A DNA stretch of 64,000 nucleotides from Ficedula albicollis (Eukaryota > Chordata > Aves > Passeriformes > Muscicapidae). Every line of letters begins with the position of its first letter. Positions within the stretch are counted from its first letter, which is position 1. The notes under the pieces were generated by a model. The model was not told the DNA's origin. It worked only from the letters and a program-made list of their open reading frames with translations, and did not search any database. The position numbers and the translations under genes were made by a program. The stretch covers positions 1,532,573-1,596,572 of the forward strand of contig NW_004775881.1 of the NCBI RefSeq assembly GCF_000247815.1, written 5' to 3'. Shown in pieces: positions 38,565-51,402 of this stretch.

Positions 38565-39997
38565 CACCCAGAATTTTTTTCTTGATATATTTTTTGCATT
38601 TCACTGGAAAATGCTGTCAAGATGATCCATGACAGCTTTGTCAGAGTGAGTCAACTTGGGGATTAGCACTGTCAAATACAGAGAGGATATCGGTCACACT
38701 TCCTTTCTATAGAAAATGAAGATGCCAGTTTGATGAGAGGCAGAGCATGTTTTATCAACTTATCCCTTTTAACCATCTCAGAATAGAGCACCTAACATAG
38801 CCAACAGCTTCATCAGTGGGTTCATTGTTCCTCATACTGCTGCTGCAGGCTCTGCTGGAATTAACTGGGCAGGCCACAGCGCACAGATTTACCTCAATTT
38901 CAATAGCAGTAATTATGCTACTAATGCAGGGAATACAGCAAGTGTGGGCTTTGAAGAGAGCCCACCAGACGCCCCGTGGGCTTGTTCACGTAGCTAAAAC
39001 TGGGTTATGTAGGCTATGCCAATGCCAATGCAGAAAAAGCCGAGCGTATATGCTGGCCCCAGGGGCAGGTGTCACAACACAGCTCAAGTCTACACAGCCA
39101 TATTCTCTTTGTTTCCCAAAATAGAGAGGCCTGGACTTTAGTGCCAACTGGAAGCCATCATTGGCTTTTGCTGCCCCCAGCCTATTCCCTGGAAGGGCAT
39201 TAATTGGCACTGGTTACAAGTGGGCTGCAAGGCTGACCACAACAGGCGACCACAACAGGCAACCACATGTCAGGGCTGAGGTCCATGGACTCATTTTCAA
39301 GTGATGTCTGGACACAGGGCCATGCATGACAGTGCCCAAACAAGCTGAACTAAAGCTGCCTAAATGTGCCTCACTCGGCCTTTCCTCAGAGGCTGAACCT
39401 AGGCATCACAGGAGCAAGAAGCTAACTGAGGTTAAAATAGGATCTTGGCTTTAAATAATATACCACTTTTTCCACCTTTCCATCCTTCTATGTTTGTTAT
39501 ACAGAGAAGTCTAAATAATTTCTCTGTGTTTATGAATTCCCAATGTGTATTAACATTCAGTGCAATAAACTGGGAATTGCCAAGTACTATTTTAAAGCTT
39601 CTTTTTTTCAGAAACATGGGGCTTATATTTGGTCCTTTTCCTTGTGGGCACTATAGTCTCAAAAATCATAATGAAGACTACAAGTTCAATAGTATATTTA
39701 ATTTTGAATAATTTTGCAGGCTTTTGCAAGTAGATTTCTATAATCCTACTACATATCTCAGCTTTTTGCTTTAAAGTAAAAGAAAGTGTCTTTATATCAA
39801 GAAAATGTTTTCTCTAGGTTTATTTTTTTTCCTACAAGTTAATGGTAATGTTCAATGTTTTTATTTTCTTGAAGCTGTAGATAATCAAAACCTTTTATTT
39901 ATGAAGATCTATAAAATTATCTGATTCATTCCCCAGAAATCAATGATTCTATATAAATAGTAGAATGTTCTTTACCTCCATCACTGAAAATCATTGC
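38562..39997. other. Non-coding; GC-richer patch 38810-39420
   Basis: A roughly 600-bp patch is noticeably more GC-rich than its surroundings. It has overlapping ORFs on both strands (102 codons at 38816-39124, plus; 74 codons at 38986-39210, minus) and a small repeat GACCACAACAGGC (39235-39260). I could not assign it to a gene or repeat. Confidence 0.45.
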
Positions 39998-40002
39998 ACC
40001 AC

Positions 40003-41322
<1,320 letters not shown>

Positions 41323-41327
41323 ACCAC

Positions 41328-44300
41328 TTACATGGGAAAATATTAGAGTTTATGCAAAAAATCTCCCACAATCTGGGAATAAACAGAAATTTCTATGTGG
41401 TGACCAGTAACATGACAACAGTGAGTGGACACTGAGTGGGAAGAATGTCGAAGGAGGGAAGTTGAATGCCATCAATTCCTTGAGGCTGAGAAGCTGATAA
41501 AAACTCCCATCGCATTTATCCTTAGGATCTCTTTGGATGCAAATTTCCAGAGAAGTGGATCAAATTGACACATTCCACTCCATGCTATGATTGGAGCAAG
41601 AAATAGCAGGTTCAGAATGATTAGGATTTGAGGAGACGGTGGTTACTAATACTGCAGCATCCCAGGTAGGGGAGAAACAATGCTGCAGCTGAACACAGAT
41701 CATGTTGTATCATGGCATCAAGGTGCCAGTGGGCTCTGGTTTTCCGTAAATAATATTAGAACTCCAGTGGGATGGAATGAACTAGCCCAAAGCATTGGGC
41801 TGGAGTGGATTTGCACACCTCTCCTTATCCCCTGTTACCCAAGCTATATGCTATCCTGTTTGCTAGTTCCTTTTTATGTCCATTCTGCCATATTCTCCTG
41901 CCATGGTAACACCCACCTGAGAACATTTAGTGTAGTTAATGCAGTTTCTCAGGCTTGACAGCAGGGTAACTGAGTCAGTCTGAATTATCTCAAAAATAAC
42001 ATGACAGAGTCAAGAAAAAGCAAAAGCTCAGAAATGCTGCTGCTGTTTACTAGAAGAAGCTGATGGAAAAATTGAGAAGGAGAGGTAGAAAGAATTTGTA
42101 GTTCTTCCAATAACTTTCTTTTTTAGAATAACTTTTTCCACAAGTCCTCTGCTGTCTTTAATTCTGTATTATTCAAAGAGCCAAGAACTGGGATAGAAAC
42201 AAATAGTGAATTTTAATACTCTCACCCAATGTGGGTTTTGTCTCATCAGTATGCCTTAAAAAGCACTGAAAAGTTTTAATTTCTGTATATTAGCAAGTGC
42301 TTTGCAGAATCTGAAGCCTTACACACAGAGGCACCTATATCTATGAAGCACAACTCCTGAGCTGAATGACTTTTCTCTTTTGAGTTATTGGGAAGGATTA
42401 CATCTCAAGAACATGAATAGTTGAGAACTACAAAGCATTAGAGCAATTTTGCATGGTTTCTGCTAATGCACAATACCCACTAAAGTGGGAGAGAGAAGTG
42501 GGAGAAGAGATGCTCAGGGCCAAGCCATAGAAATGAACATATCATAGTCTGATTGATCACGTTTAGCAAAAACATTCATTTTCCACATTAGCAACACTGA
42601 CTAACCAGTAGGCAAGGCCCAGAGAACCATTTACATTGCATCAACTACAGTTGATAAAAACCTTTGGAAATGTACTGCATCACTTTTCCTTAATGTCAGT
42701 AAATCCTTCAGAGTAAGTGACCTAGTATTCAAATATAATTTGAATGTGTCACTTGCATACTAGTCCACACAAGTATGCCAGAAGCCAAACACCTCCAAAG
42801 ATTTTCAGTTTAGAGACACTAAATGTACTCAATGTATAAACATTGCCTAAACTACTCTGAAGTGGAAAAAAATGAACTTCCTATGAATAAAGGATAGAAT
42901 TATCTAATATCAATGTAAACTTTAACTTAGAGTTACAATGCTGATTGCATCCCATAATAGGGCAGCTGTGCCAAGAAAACTACTGGTAGAGGATCAAATC
43001 TGATAGGTGTAATAGCCACTTAGAAGAGTATATATGTAATATGAAGTGACGAGAATTTATGTTTAATAACAAAATTATCCTTGTGAAATTTGCAGGCTGT
43101 CCAAGTACACTGTTCTCCATAAGCATATGAACAGTGAATAATTCAAAGGAAAAAAAAAATCATCCATAGTCTGAGGCAGAAAAGATATTCCTTTTTACCG
43201 TTTTTCTCTTAGTCAGAGACACAGCTATGTAAAATGCCCTTTCATTAAAAAAAAAATAAAAAAAGAGGTAAAATATCTCAGACATATAAAATGTATCTTT
43301 TTTTAAATCTCTGCCAAGCCTATCAGCAGAACTGCCTGTAGATATCATCAATGAAGGCTGAGGCAGATATCCCTACTGTAGGAAATTTCTACAAAAGGGT
43401 TATGAGGATAAGTATAGGGTATGTATAGGTGTTCAGACATTTTAGCTGACCACTTCATTATGAGTCCTGCTTCAGGCACTTCCAAACTGCAAAAATATTA
43501 CAATATAATATTGGAAACTTTTTTTTTTTTTTTAATGAACCAGCTGGCTTTCTTGAAACCAAACCAAATCCTTGTATGCTTATATCTCCTCTTAATGTAT
43601 TTATCCCCAATTATTTCTGTGATGGTTGACAACTGAGTGGTCACATTATTATAGACACTGAACTGAAAAAAGTAACCCTGCAAAATGCAGTAATTATGTC
43701 TGTGAAAACCAGGAACAGCACGTAGAGGGTCTGGGTTTAGTGCTGTGAGACTGGGATGCGACCAAGCCATGAGACAGACTCTACATGCTCCCAATTTTGA
43801 AATTCTTGCCTTCTCACAAATACTGTTACAGCTACTGAGCTTTGACACCATAATTTGAAATAAGTTTATTCCTACTTCCACTGATGACCCAGTAAGAATG
43901 ACTTGAAAAGATATGTACTTGGACCAAACAGTTTTCTGAAGAGATGAATGCCTGTGTAGGAATTACTTCTATTGAGAAAGAAACATTTTACTGCCAGCCC
44001 TAAGTAGATCAGCAAGCCCTTCTAATTCTGGGGGACTGAAATTTTATACAACTCTCTTAATTGGGTGTCTGTTATGAAATGGTATATTTCTGCTCAAGGA
44101 AATTATTGTACATTGGTACATTCAGCAAACCCACTAAGAATGGTTCGTACATTTTCAAAGAGGGCCACTGATTTTTAGTACCACATAAATACTTTTTGAA
44201 ATATAAGAGAATACAGACAACAAGGGGAGACCAGAGATAACCATTTTCTTTCAGACTGTACCTCAACTTCTCTGTAAGGGCAGAAACAGAGGAATTTCAA

Positions 44301-44411
44301 ATGCACTGAAAGGACTTTGAAGCATGAGTTCCATCAATATTTTTTTATTATCTTGTGTGAAAATGTCACCCCATACTTAGAAGACATATCCTTACTCCAT
44401 CAGCTTGAATG
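41328..44411. other. Non-coding stretch
   Basis: No gene recognised. The 92-codon ORF at 41680-41958 (plus) and the 127-codon ORF at 43498-43881 (minus) have no family signature that I can support. Short A- and T-runs occur at 43149-43159, 43246-43264 and 43518-43533. Confidence 0.5.
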
Positions 44412-44613
44412 CTTCTACAGAGCAGGCACCATTAGGTCTGTAGGGACTTCTACAGAGCAGTCACCATTCAGGTCTGTAGGGAACTTGAGGCAAAAGCCAT
44501 TGTCCAAGTATTCGTGCCCCTGTGATAGGGCTTCTACAGAGCAGGCACCATTAGGTCTGTAGGGAACTTGAGGCAAAAGTCATTGTCCAAGTATTCGTGC
44601 CCCTGTGATAGGC
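44412..44613. repeat. Tandem repeat, 2.4 copies of an 83-84-bp unit
   Basis: A partial copy (44412-44446) and two full copies (44447-44530, 44531-44613) start CTTCTACAGAGCAG(G/T)CACCATT and run to CGTGCCCCTGTGATAGG. The full copies differ at only a few positions. Confidence 0.95.
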
Positions 44614-45769
44614 CTTAGAAGCCATGATTGGATAGGACCAGATTAAGTGCAGAACACTTCATCCAACACTCATCAAGTGACTGCAGCCATTGTTTAAAAT
44701 GTCTACAAACCAGTGAAAGCAATATAATTTGTAGATTGTGCCAAAGTGACTTCAATTCTGTGCACTGTCTGGATTGTAGCTGACAGAATTCAGTAAGTGT
44801 CTGTTTCAATAATATGCTTGATTCCTACATTAATTGTCAATTTGTACTTTTCTTATCCATCATAAAGGAAATAGGAAGCTTTAGCAAGTATTGAAAACTA
44901 AAAGAATTCCTAGGAAATCAACAGAAACTAAGAGGATTTTTTACTGATGGAGTTTAAATAATTATCAGTGGAGCTGTTCTGTGAAACACTTAATAGGATA
45001 AGCCACTGTCAAAAGATTACACAGTACTCTCAGCATGGGGAAACATAGACGGTATTTGGAGGCAGCTAGTTAGTGTGGAAGAGCAAAAGAGCAATTAGAC
45101 ACAGAAGACAACCAGTTCATCTGCAAGAATACAAGATAAATGGCCTTTCCAGGAGAAGGTCACTTGTGAGTCTTTATAGTGTGGCATGTTAAGCATGATT
45201 TGCTGTCATCAATAAAAAACTGTTTTCCAAAGCAGTGGTAACTACTGTAAGCTGTTCTCATTTGCAGTTGAAACAAAGAAATAACAATGACATTTCAGGC
45301 TCCTTTCCCTTCCTTTCTCATGCTGCTCCTTTTAGAATCAGTTTCTCTCACCATTTATTCAGGTTTTCTTTCAGGTTTTTAGTTAGCTGAAGGTGATTTT
45401 AATTTTGAAAATGCTGAGAGCCACCAGGAGAAAGTTTAAAAAATAACTGCAGTTTTCAGGCTACTAAATACTTTAAAAATATTGGCTTTTTTACTCTGAG
45501 TTTTGAAGCGTTCCTACAGTTTCCACTACAAAGAAACCATGTGTCTGAAACTCAGCTCCTGACCTAGAGTCAGCATGTGATAAAAAGTCTCTATGACAGT
45601 GGTGGGTCGGCCCAGTTATCACACCTGAGCACCCACACAGCTCTTTACTCACTTTCCTTGTCCAGCAGGATGAAAGAGAAAGAGCAGAGAAATCTGGGGT
45701 GAGAAAACTCAAGGGTCAGAACAAAGACAGGCAGCTCACTAACCAAGTAGTGCTGTGTGAAAACCAGAC
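44614..45769. other. Non-coding stretch
   Basis: No feature recognised. Confidence 0.5.
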
Positions 45770-46395
45770 TGGATTTGAAGAACTTAATGTTTAATTATAA
45801 TTTTTGGTAATGGGAAACAAACAAAAGATAAACATCTGAAACACCTATCCTTCCTCTTTTGCTCAGCTTCAGATTGTGCTTCTCATCCCTTGTCACCCCT
45901 CCAGTTACGCTCAGTCCCTTCAGAGCTGCAATGAGAAGCATGGGGGAGGGTGGTCACAGATGCAGCTGTTTCTGCAGCTCCTGCCTTTTTATGCTTTTCC
46001 TGTGCTCCAGAGTGGATCCTCAGCAGACTTTAGTCTCTTTGGTGGTGTGCCTCCCCTGCCATGGAGCACCTCCTTCCCCTCTAACTGTGGTGGTTTTTTT
46101 GTCATTCATCATTATTTTTGTTCATTCCTTCTTTTGCCATCATTGCCTCCTCTGATGCCTCCCCATCTGTATTTTCTGGCCTTAAGCATGTTTTTACAGA
46201 AGTGCCGCCAGTTTGGTTGAAGGGCTCTGCTGTATCCTATTTTGGGGCTGCTGTAGAGCCATCTGGAACTGGCTATGTCCAGCACAGGGCAGGCCTGACC
46301 TCCTTTCACAGAAGGAAGCTCCTCTTCTAACAAAACCTTGCCACCTACATCCACTGCAGTCAGGAATTTTAATTCAATGCCAAGGTACAGGGAAT
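45770..46395 (+). mobile_element. Degenerate interspersed repeat (avian retroviral type?)
   Basis: The order of segments (TGCTCAGCTTCAG, then GTCACCCCTCCAG, a CT-rich part with GGAGCACCTCCTTCCCCTC, TTAAGCATGTTTTTACAGAAG, GAGCCATCTGGAACTGGCT, GTCCAGCACAGGGCAG, ACAAAACCTTGCCACCTAC) resembles a long repeat widespread in bird genomes that I recall as endogenous-retrovirus-related. Divergence is high and the family name is uncertain. The 219-codon minus-strand ORF at 46112-46771, the longest outside homopolymers and extending past this repeat, is largely antisense to it, which argues against it being a gene. Confidence 0.45.
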
Positions 46396-48965
46396 AATGG
46401 AATTCTCTTCCTCTTAATGACATGTTCCCTAACCAACCATTCTGTAGCTGCCACCACAGCTCAAAACTGTAAAACTTTTGACAGGAAATTTTGCCGTGTA
46501 TTCCTTCTGGCACTTCTGGCCTGTGAACTGCAGAAGTAAAGCATGCAGTTGTGGGTGGAGTTACGCCCAGATCCAGACAGGTGGCTTTCATCGTACCAAA
46601 GTTCCAGGAAGTGAAATAGGTCACAGATAAAAAGTGGTAAATGCTGTGCTCAAGAATGGGTACAATGAAATGCACATTCCTCTTATCCAAAAGCGAATAA
46701 CTTATGCAAGCTCTAACAGGGAACCTACATTTTATACTGGCCCTGATTTGATGAAGGTGTTTCAAGCTCACTCTTTTTACTGTGTGGCACCACTCGGGTT
46801 AGCTAATTTTGAACTGAAGAGTTGTAAATCTGTTTTCTGGGAGAAAAAATATGGTAGAAGTCCAGGAAACTTGGTAGTGCACAAGGGACGCTAGCCAAAT
46901 TTGGGAGAAAAAAAGAATTGGGGAAACAGGGGCATAACTCCCTCACAATACTTATCCTTCACTGACCGATTTGAATTGGCCTCTCTTCTGTTTTAGGAGA
47001 GCACAAAATTAATTCAGGAGAATGGAATAGGCTTCTACAATTATCAATAATCTTTTAAAAATATGTTGGCTTAAGAGAATGAAAATACCAACAGAAATCT
47101 CAACAGCCTTGTTATGTCCAACTACTGCTAAAAGTTACAGATCTATTGTGTTATAAGAAGCTAGGATTGTGCTTTTGCATGTAAACCATTTGCACTGCAT
47201 AACTAAAGGGATGAAAATTTTAATATAATAATGTAATTGCCCTTTGAGCAATTATGCATATTGTATTAAATTCAAAAGCTTTGACTTTGACTTACAGCAG
47301 CATCAGAAAATGTTTTGATTCTACAAAGCACAGTTTAAGACATTCATCAAGCTACAGCCTACAGCCTTCAGACACATAGGTCTCTTTCCAAAAATAGTTT
47401 AACTCCTTCTACCAAATGGAGAACATCTAAATCAAAACTCTTCAGTGTGTATGTCTGCTATGTATTTTGTGTAGCACAGAGAGTACTGCCATTAGTCATC
47501 CCTTCCCAGTGGTAATTACTGGAAAAAATTTAGACATCAGGAACAGTGTCTCTCTTTTCAAAACCTATCAATCACTTTTTAAATTTGCAGATTATATGAA
47601 GTATTTTGTATGTTCCCAGTCTGTTAAATCTTGTTGTTACATCTAGCCTGAGGACCTCAGTTCACTGGTATTTTAGCAATGCAGTGGGATTAAAATTTAT
47701 ATGAGAAGTTGCTAACTTTATTAACAGCTATAGTCTTCTTATATTTTTTTATTTCCTTTATTTCAGAAGCTGAACATCAGAGTTAAGTGAGTCATTAGCA
47801 TGCCTGTTAAGTAATACTTGATAAGGCAGACTTCCCCAAGCAAACATTTCAATTTTAAGCTCATTATTTTATACAGCTCTAAATCTTTAAATAAGTAACT
47901 TTTACTGAAGAGATATTACATTGAGAGCTAGACCAGTCAATAAGCTTGAAAGATTTTATTTCTGATCACATAAACACTTTCGCTGGTGTTCTGCTATTAA
48001 GGTATTCACGTTTGCTTTTGAACAGAACAAAATACTGCTTACCCTCTCAAAGCATAGAAATAATAAATTAGAGTGTGGGGTAGTCATGATAGCAAAGGTA
48101 GCACTAGCTTCTGGTGATTGTTGTGAATTGGAAAGGATGTGGTGGCAAAACACCCAAAGGTTGTTTTAGCCTTGATGACAGAAGTGGGAAAAATTGAAGG
48201 TTTAATGCCCCTTGTGAGGGTGTGGTCCAAAGCAGGAGGAAAGCAAGTTGTTAATATGAAAGTTTCAACTTCTACCAATCCATTCATTTACTGTAAGAAA
48301 ATATGAAAAAGTGCCGGGAAAGAAACAGCCTGTAAACCTCTTTGTTTCTATTTATCTGGGAAATTGAAAGAGCTAGTTAATGAACAGAAAACAGACTTGT
48401 TACTTATTGATCACAGTAGTAGCAATGTGTGTGCATGATGACAAAAACAATATGCACCACAGTGCAAGATGAAAAAGGGAATTTTTAAAAGAAAGGAATA
48501 ATTAACAGATGTAACAGCATACGTTTCAATTGTTCTCAGTCATGGGATTTCAGTCTAGAAAGAACTAGTTTAGGATAATCCAGTAACAGGACAGCGTCTC
48601 AATTCCCTTCCATTTCCACAACCATGGCCAGTATTCTGCAGCTGTATTAGATGCATGTTATATGATCTTTGTGGATGTTGTGAGGCAGGGAAGGGGAGGC
48701 CTGTACTGCACAGGACAGGAAATCTCACTGACAACATAAACTAACCATCCTGTTACTTTGTGTCACTTTGAAACAGGTATATAAAAGAAAGTGCAATAAA
48801 TCAGGTAATTTTTATGTGAGCTCATTGAATGAACCATAGGATCCATGATCACAGGAAGCAGCAGGGCATCATACTACACTTTCTTGGTTAGCAGAACTTG
48901 TTGCTAGGCTTTGTCCTATCCTTTACAGGCATCCTTCTGTACACTAACTTATTGTAATGAAGATC
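46396..48965. other. AT-rich non-coding stretch
   Basis: No feature recognised; ORFs under 90 codons, apart from the tail of the 219-codon antisense frame to 46771. Confidence 0.5.
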
Positions 48966-49113
48966 TGCACAGAAAATTATACCATAACCCTAGCAAGGAG
49001 AAATCCTCAATAGTCATAAACCCTTGTCTTTGCAGGAAAAATGCACAGAAAATTATACCATAACCCTAGCAATGAGAAATCGTCAATAGTCATAAACCCT
49101 TGTCTTTGCAGGA
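48966..49113. repeat. 76-bp tandem duplication
   Basis: Copies 48966-49041 and 49042-49113 begin TGCACAGAAAATTATACC and end CTTGTCTTTGCAGGAA. They differ at about two bases (AGCAA(G/T)GAG, ATC(C/G)TC). Confidence 0.95.
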
Positions 49114-51134
49114 AGTCTTTCTCATTGCATTCAAAATAGAATCAGACAATATGCTTCCACAGAGGCAGATATGTGCACCTTTCTATCAGGAGGCAGGTTT
49201 TAAATATGGCGATGACATTTCCAGCATTTTGCTATAAAAAGCAATACACTAGAGTGGAAATGTTTCAAACTATTCAGCAACTTGCAATAGACTCAGAATA
49301 CTGTGATTTTATATCTTTTACTAGCGTATTATTTCCATTCTTACTGTAGCTATTGTTGCTATGGTTCCCTATGTTGGAATGCATGTTTATCTGCACATTC
49401 CCTTTTGCTGAGGTTACCTCATATGACTGTGAAATGAAAGGAGACACGTGCTTGAAATCTTCATCCTCCAGAATCAAAAAGTCTATGGTCTGCTGATGTA
49501 AAGTATTTTAGAATGATGACCTCAAACACACTACGAGGTAGTTTGAAAGTTTGATGTAGTTTGAAAGAGGGATGTAGGATGAATCTTAGTTTTGTAATGG
49601 AATGTCTTGTACGTGCATTGGCTCATCTCTGAACAAGCTGGTTTATTTTTATAGCACAGAAAGTGCATCTCTGTAATAAGATCTGGTGCTGGACAAAGAC
49701 TTTTCAGCTCGGTCCCAGCCAGTTAGCACAGATTTCAGAAGCAGCATTGTCTCCTGTTCTGCTTGGGCAATCTCTTTGTCCTGACTCAAAGTAGTTCAGT
49801 GCTCCAGTGCATTCTGAGATGCTGGCTTGCATCCCAAAACTTGCAGAATTGTGTCAGCATGACTCTGCTGTACCACCAGTAAACTCAGCCCATGCTACTA
49901 CAATTGCTTTTCTGCCTACAGCAGACTAACCAGTTTGTATGGAGACCCTTGGACAGCTTCATAGTAATCCTTGGAGCAGTACTGAATGTGTTCATTGACT
50001 ACAAGCATGGTCACTGACAAGAGTAAAACAGGACCTGCATTAGGACAGTCCTTTAATTAAGAGGAAAGCTGTAAAGAACACAACATCAGTCAGGGTTCAG
50101 GATCCACTCCTCAGTGAATACTTTCCCAGCAAATACAAGGTTGCTTCTCTCACCTGTGTTCTACATGCTCTAAGAAGAGATGTACTTGGTATGGAGATAC
50201 AATTGCATGTGGGTCCCATGGATGCTATCCCTGAGGCAAACAGGTCTCCTGAAAGAGGCTAGAATGGCCATGAATGCACTTCAGCTGAGCCAAGTTCACT
50301 TACAAATTTCAATTCAAAACAAAACAAAATTAAACAAAACAAGGGAATGAAAAAAGCAAAAAAAAGAGTATTTGTTTAGTTTTCAGTGTCTCCCCTCTAC
50401 AGTGGCTCAGTTGTACTACTCACTGCTGAGTGAGGCAGGAGGAAGGTGTCTCTCACAGATCTCATCAAGAACTGACCTTAAAGTTTACTTTGTTATTCCC
50501 ATAGTGAATACTGTATAAAGCCCCAGCATAGCACAAAGAATGCAATAAACCCCAATGGAAGAGTATTTTTTGTACTCCTCCTGCCCCCTATGGTCAAGTA
50601 AAAGCCAGCCAAAAATTCTCTCTCCTGACTTTTGTGATATGGCAGAATTTTCAATCCAATCCCTTACTCTTCCTTTTTCATGCAATGCTGACCTAAGCAC
50701 GCTCGGTGCAACAGAGTCATGCAGAGCAAGCAATGTTTTGTTGGGGCAGAATTCAGCCATGTTTATTTATATAGCTAGACTTATCACTGCAACCTTCTGA
50801 TGGTCACCATGTGTCTGGCAAGCTTCAGCTGCGGTGTTCTGGGAAGCTACAGCCTTGCTTTCTCCCATGCATTCCCCTATGCGGCCTCAAAGGAGAGAGG
50901 GAGCACTGAGAGACAATGAAAACCCAGCTTCTATATCTAAATATTAGGCCAGCTGAACTTTTGCTCCCTCCTTACTCTTCCTGTCCACATCCTGCAAATC
51001 CAGCAACTGCTTGAGACTGTTCTTTATACAGAATACATTCTGAGGTGAAACATTCGTAAGAGCTAGTGCTGCATGCATTTTCACATGAACTATTGCACTT
51101 AGAAACAAATGCTATTTAAAGTGGTTTGTCCCAG
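49114..51134. other. Non-coding stretch
   Basis: Contains an A-rich run at 50305-50370. The 91-codon minus ORF at 50485-50760 has no recognised family. No other feature seen. Confidence 0.5.
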
Positions 51135-51192
51135 GAGTCTCTCTCAGTTAGCACAATGCACTTTCCCAGAAGGGGTTCAATTCCAGGTCTTG
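51135..51192 (+). mobile_element. tRNA-promoter-like module (SINE head?)
   Basis: CTCAGTTAGCACAATG (51143-51158) resembles a tRNA D-arm/A box and GGTTCAATTCC (51174-51184) matches the B-box consensus GGTTCRANTCC. The intervening anticodon-arm region is too short and unpaired for a functional tRNA. Most likely a decayed tRNA-derived SINE. Confidence 0.45.
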
Positions 51193-51319
51193 AACTTGTC
51201 CCACGCTCCCAGACCTCTTGGGCCAAAAAGAGTGGCAGAGTCATTAAGCCCAAACCCTAGCTGAGACCTGGTACTCTGATAGCTCAATTCTGAGCCATTC
51301 AAAAATGATGTTTGTATAT

Positions 51320-51402
51320 TCAAAGGGGGACTCAAACTTGGATTTTGTCAATCAGAAGCCCTGCTACCTCAAGGAAAAGAAGTGGTGCTCTAACCACTCC
51401 TG
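51320..51402 (-). mobile_element. Opposed tRNA-promoter-like module (SINE head?)
   Basis: On the minus strand AGTGGTTAGAGCACCAC (51398-51382) matches the tRNA A-box/D-loop form, and AGTTTGAGTCC (51339-51329) resembles a B box about 45 bp downstream. It faces the module at 51135-51192. No foldable tRNA was found, so an ancient SINE is more likely. Confidence 0.4.

Noticed and set aside
38385..38567. Threonine-histidine repeat ORF
   Set aside because: Translation of a (TG)n microsatellite.
46112..46771. 219-codon minus-strand ORF, the longest outside homopolymers
   Set aside because: Largely antisense to a recognisable degenerate repeat, with no known domain and no splice or promoter context.
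51135..51192. Functional tRNA gene
   Set aside because: A and B boxes are present but arms do not fold into a cloverleaf and no terminator-T run was placed; a SINE remnant is more likely.
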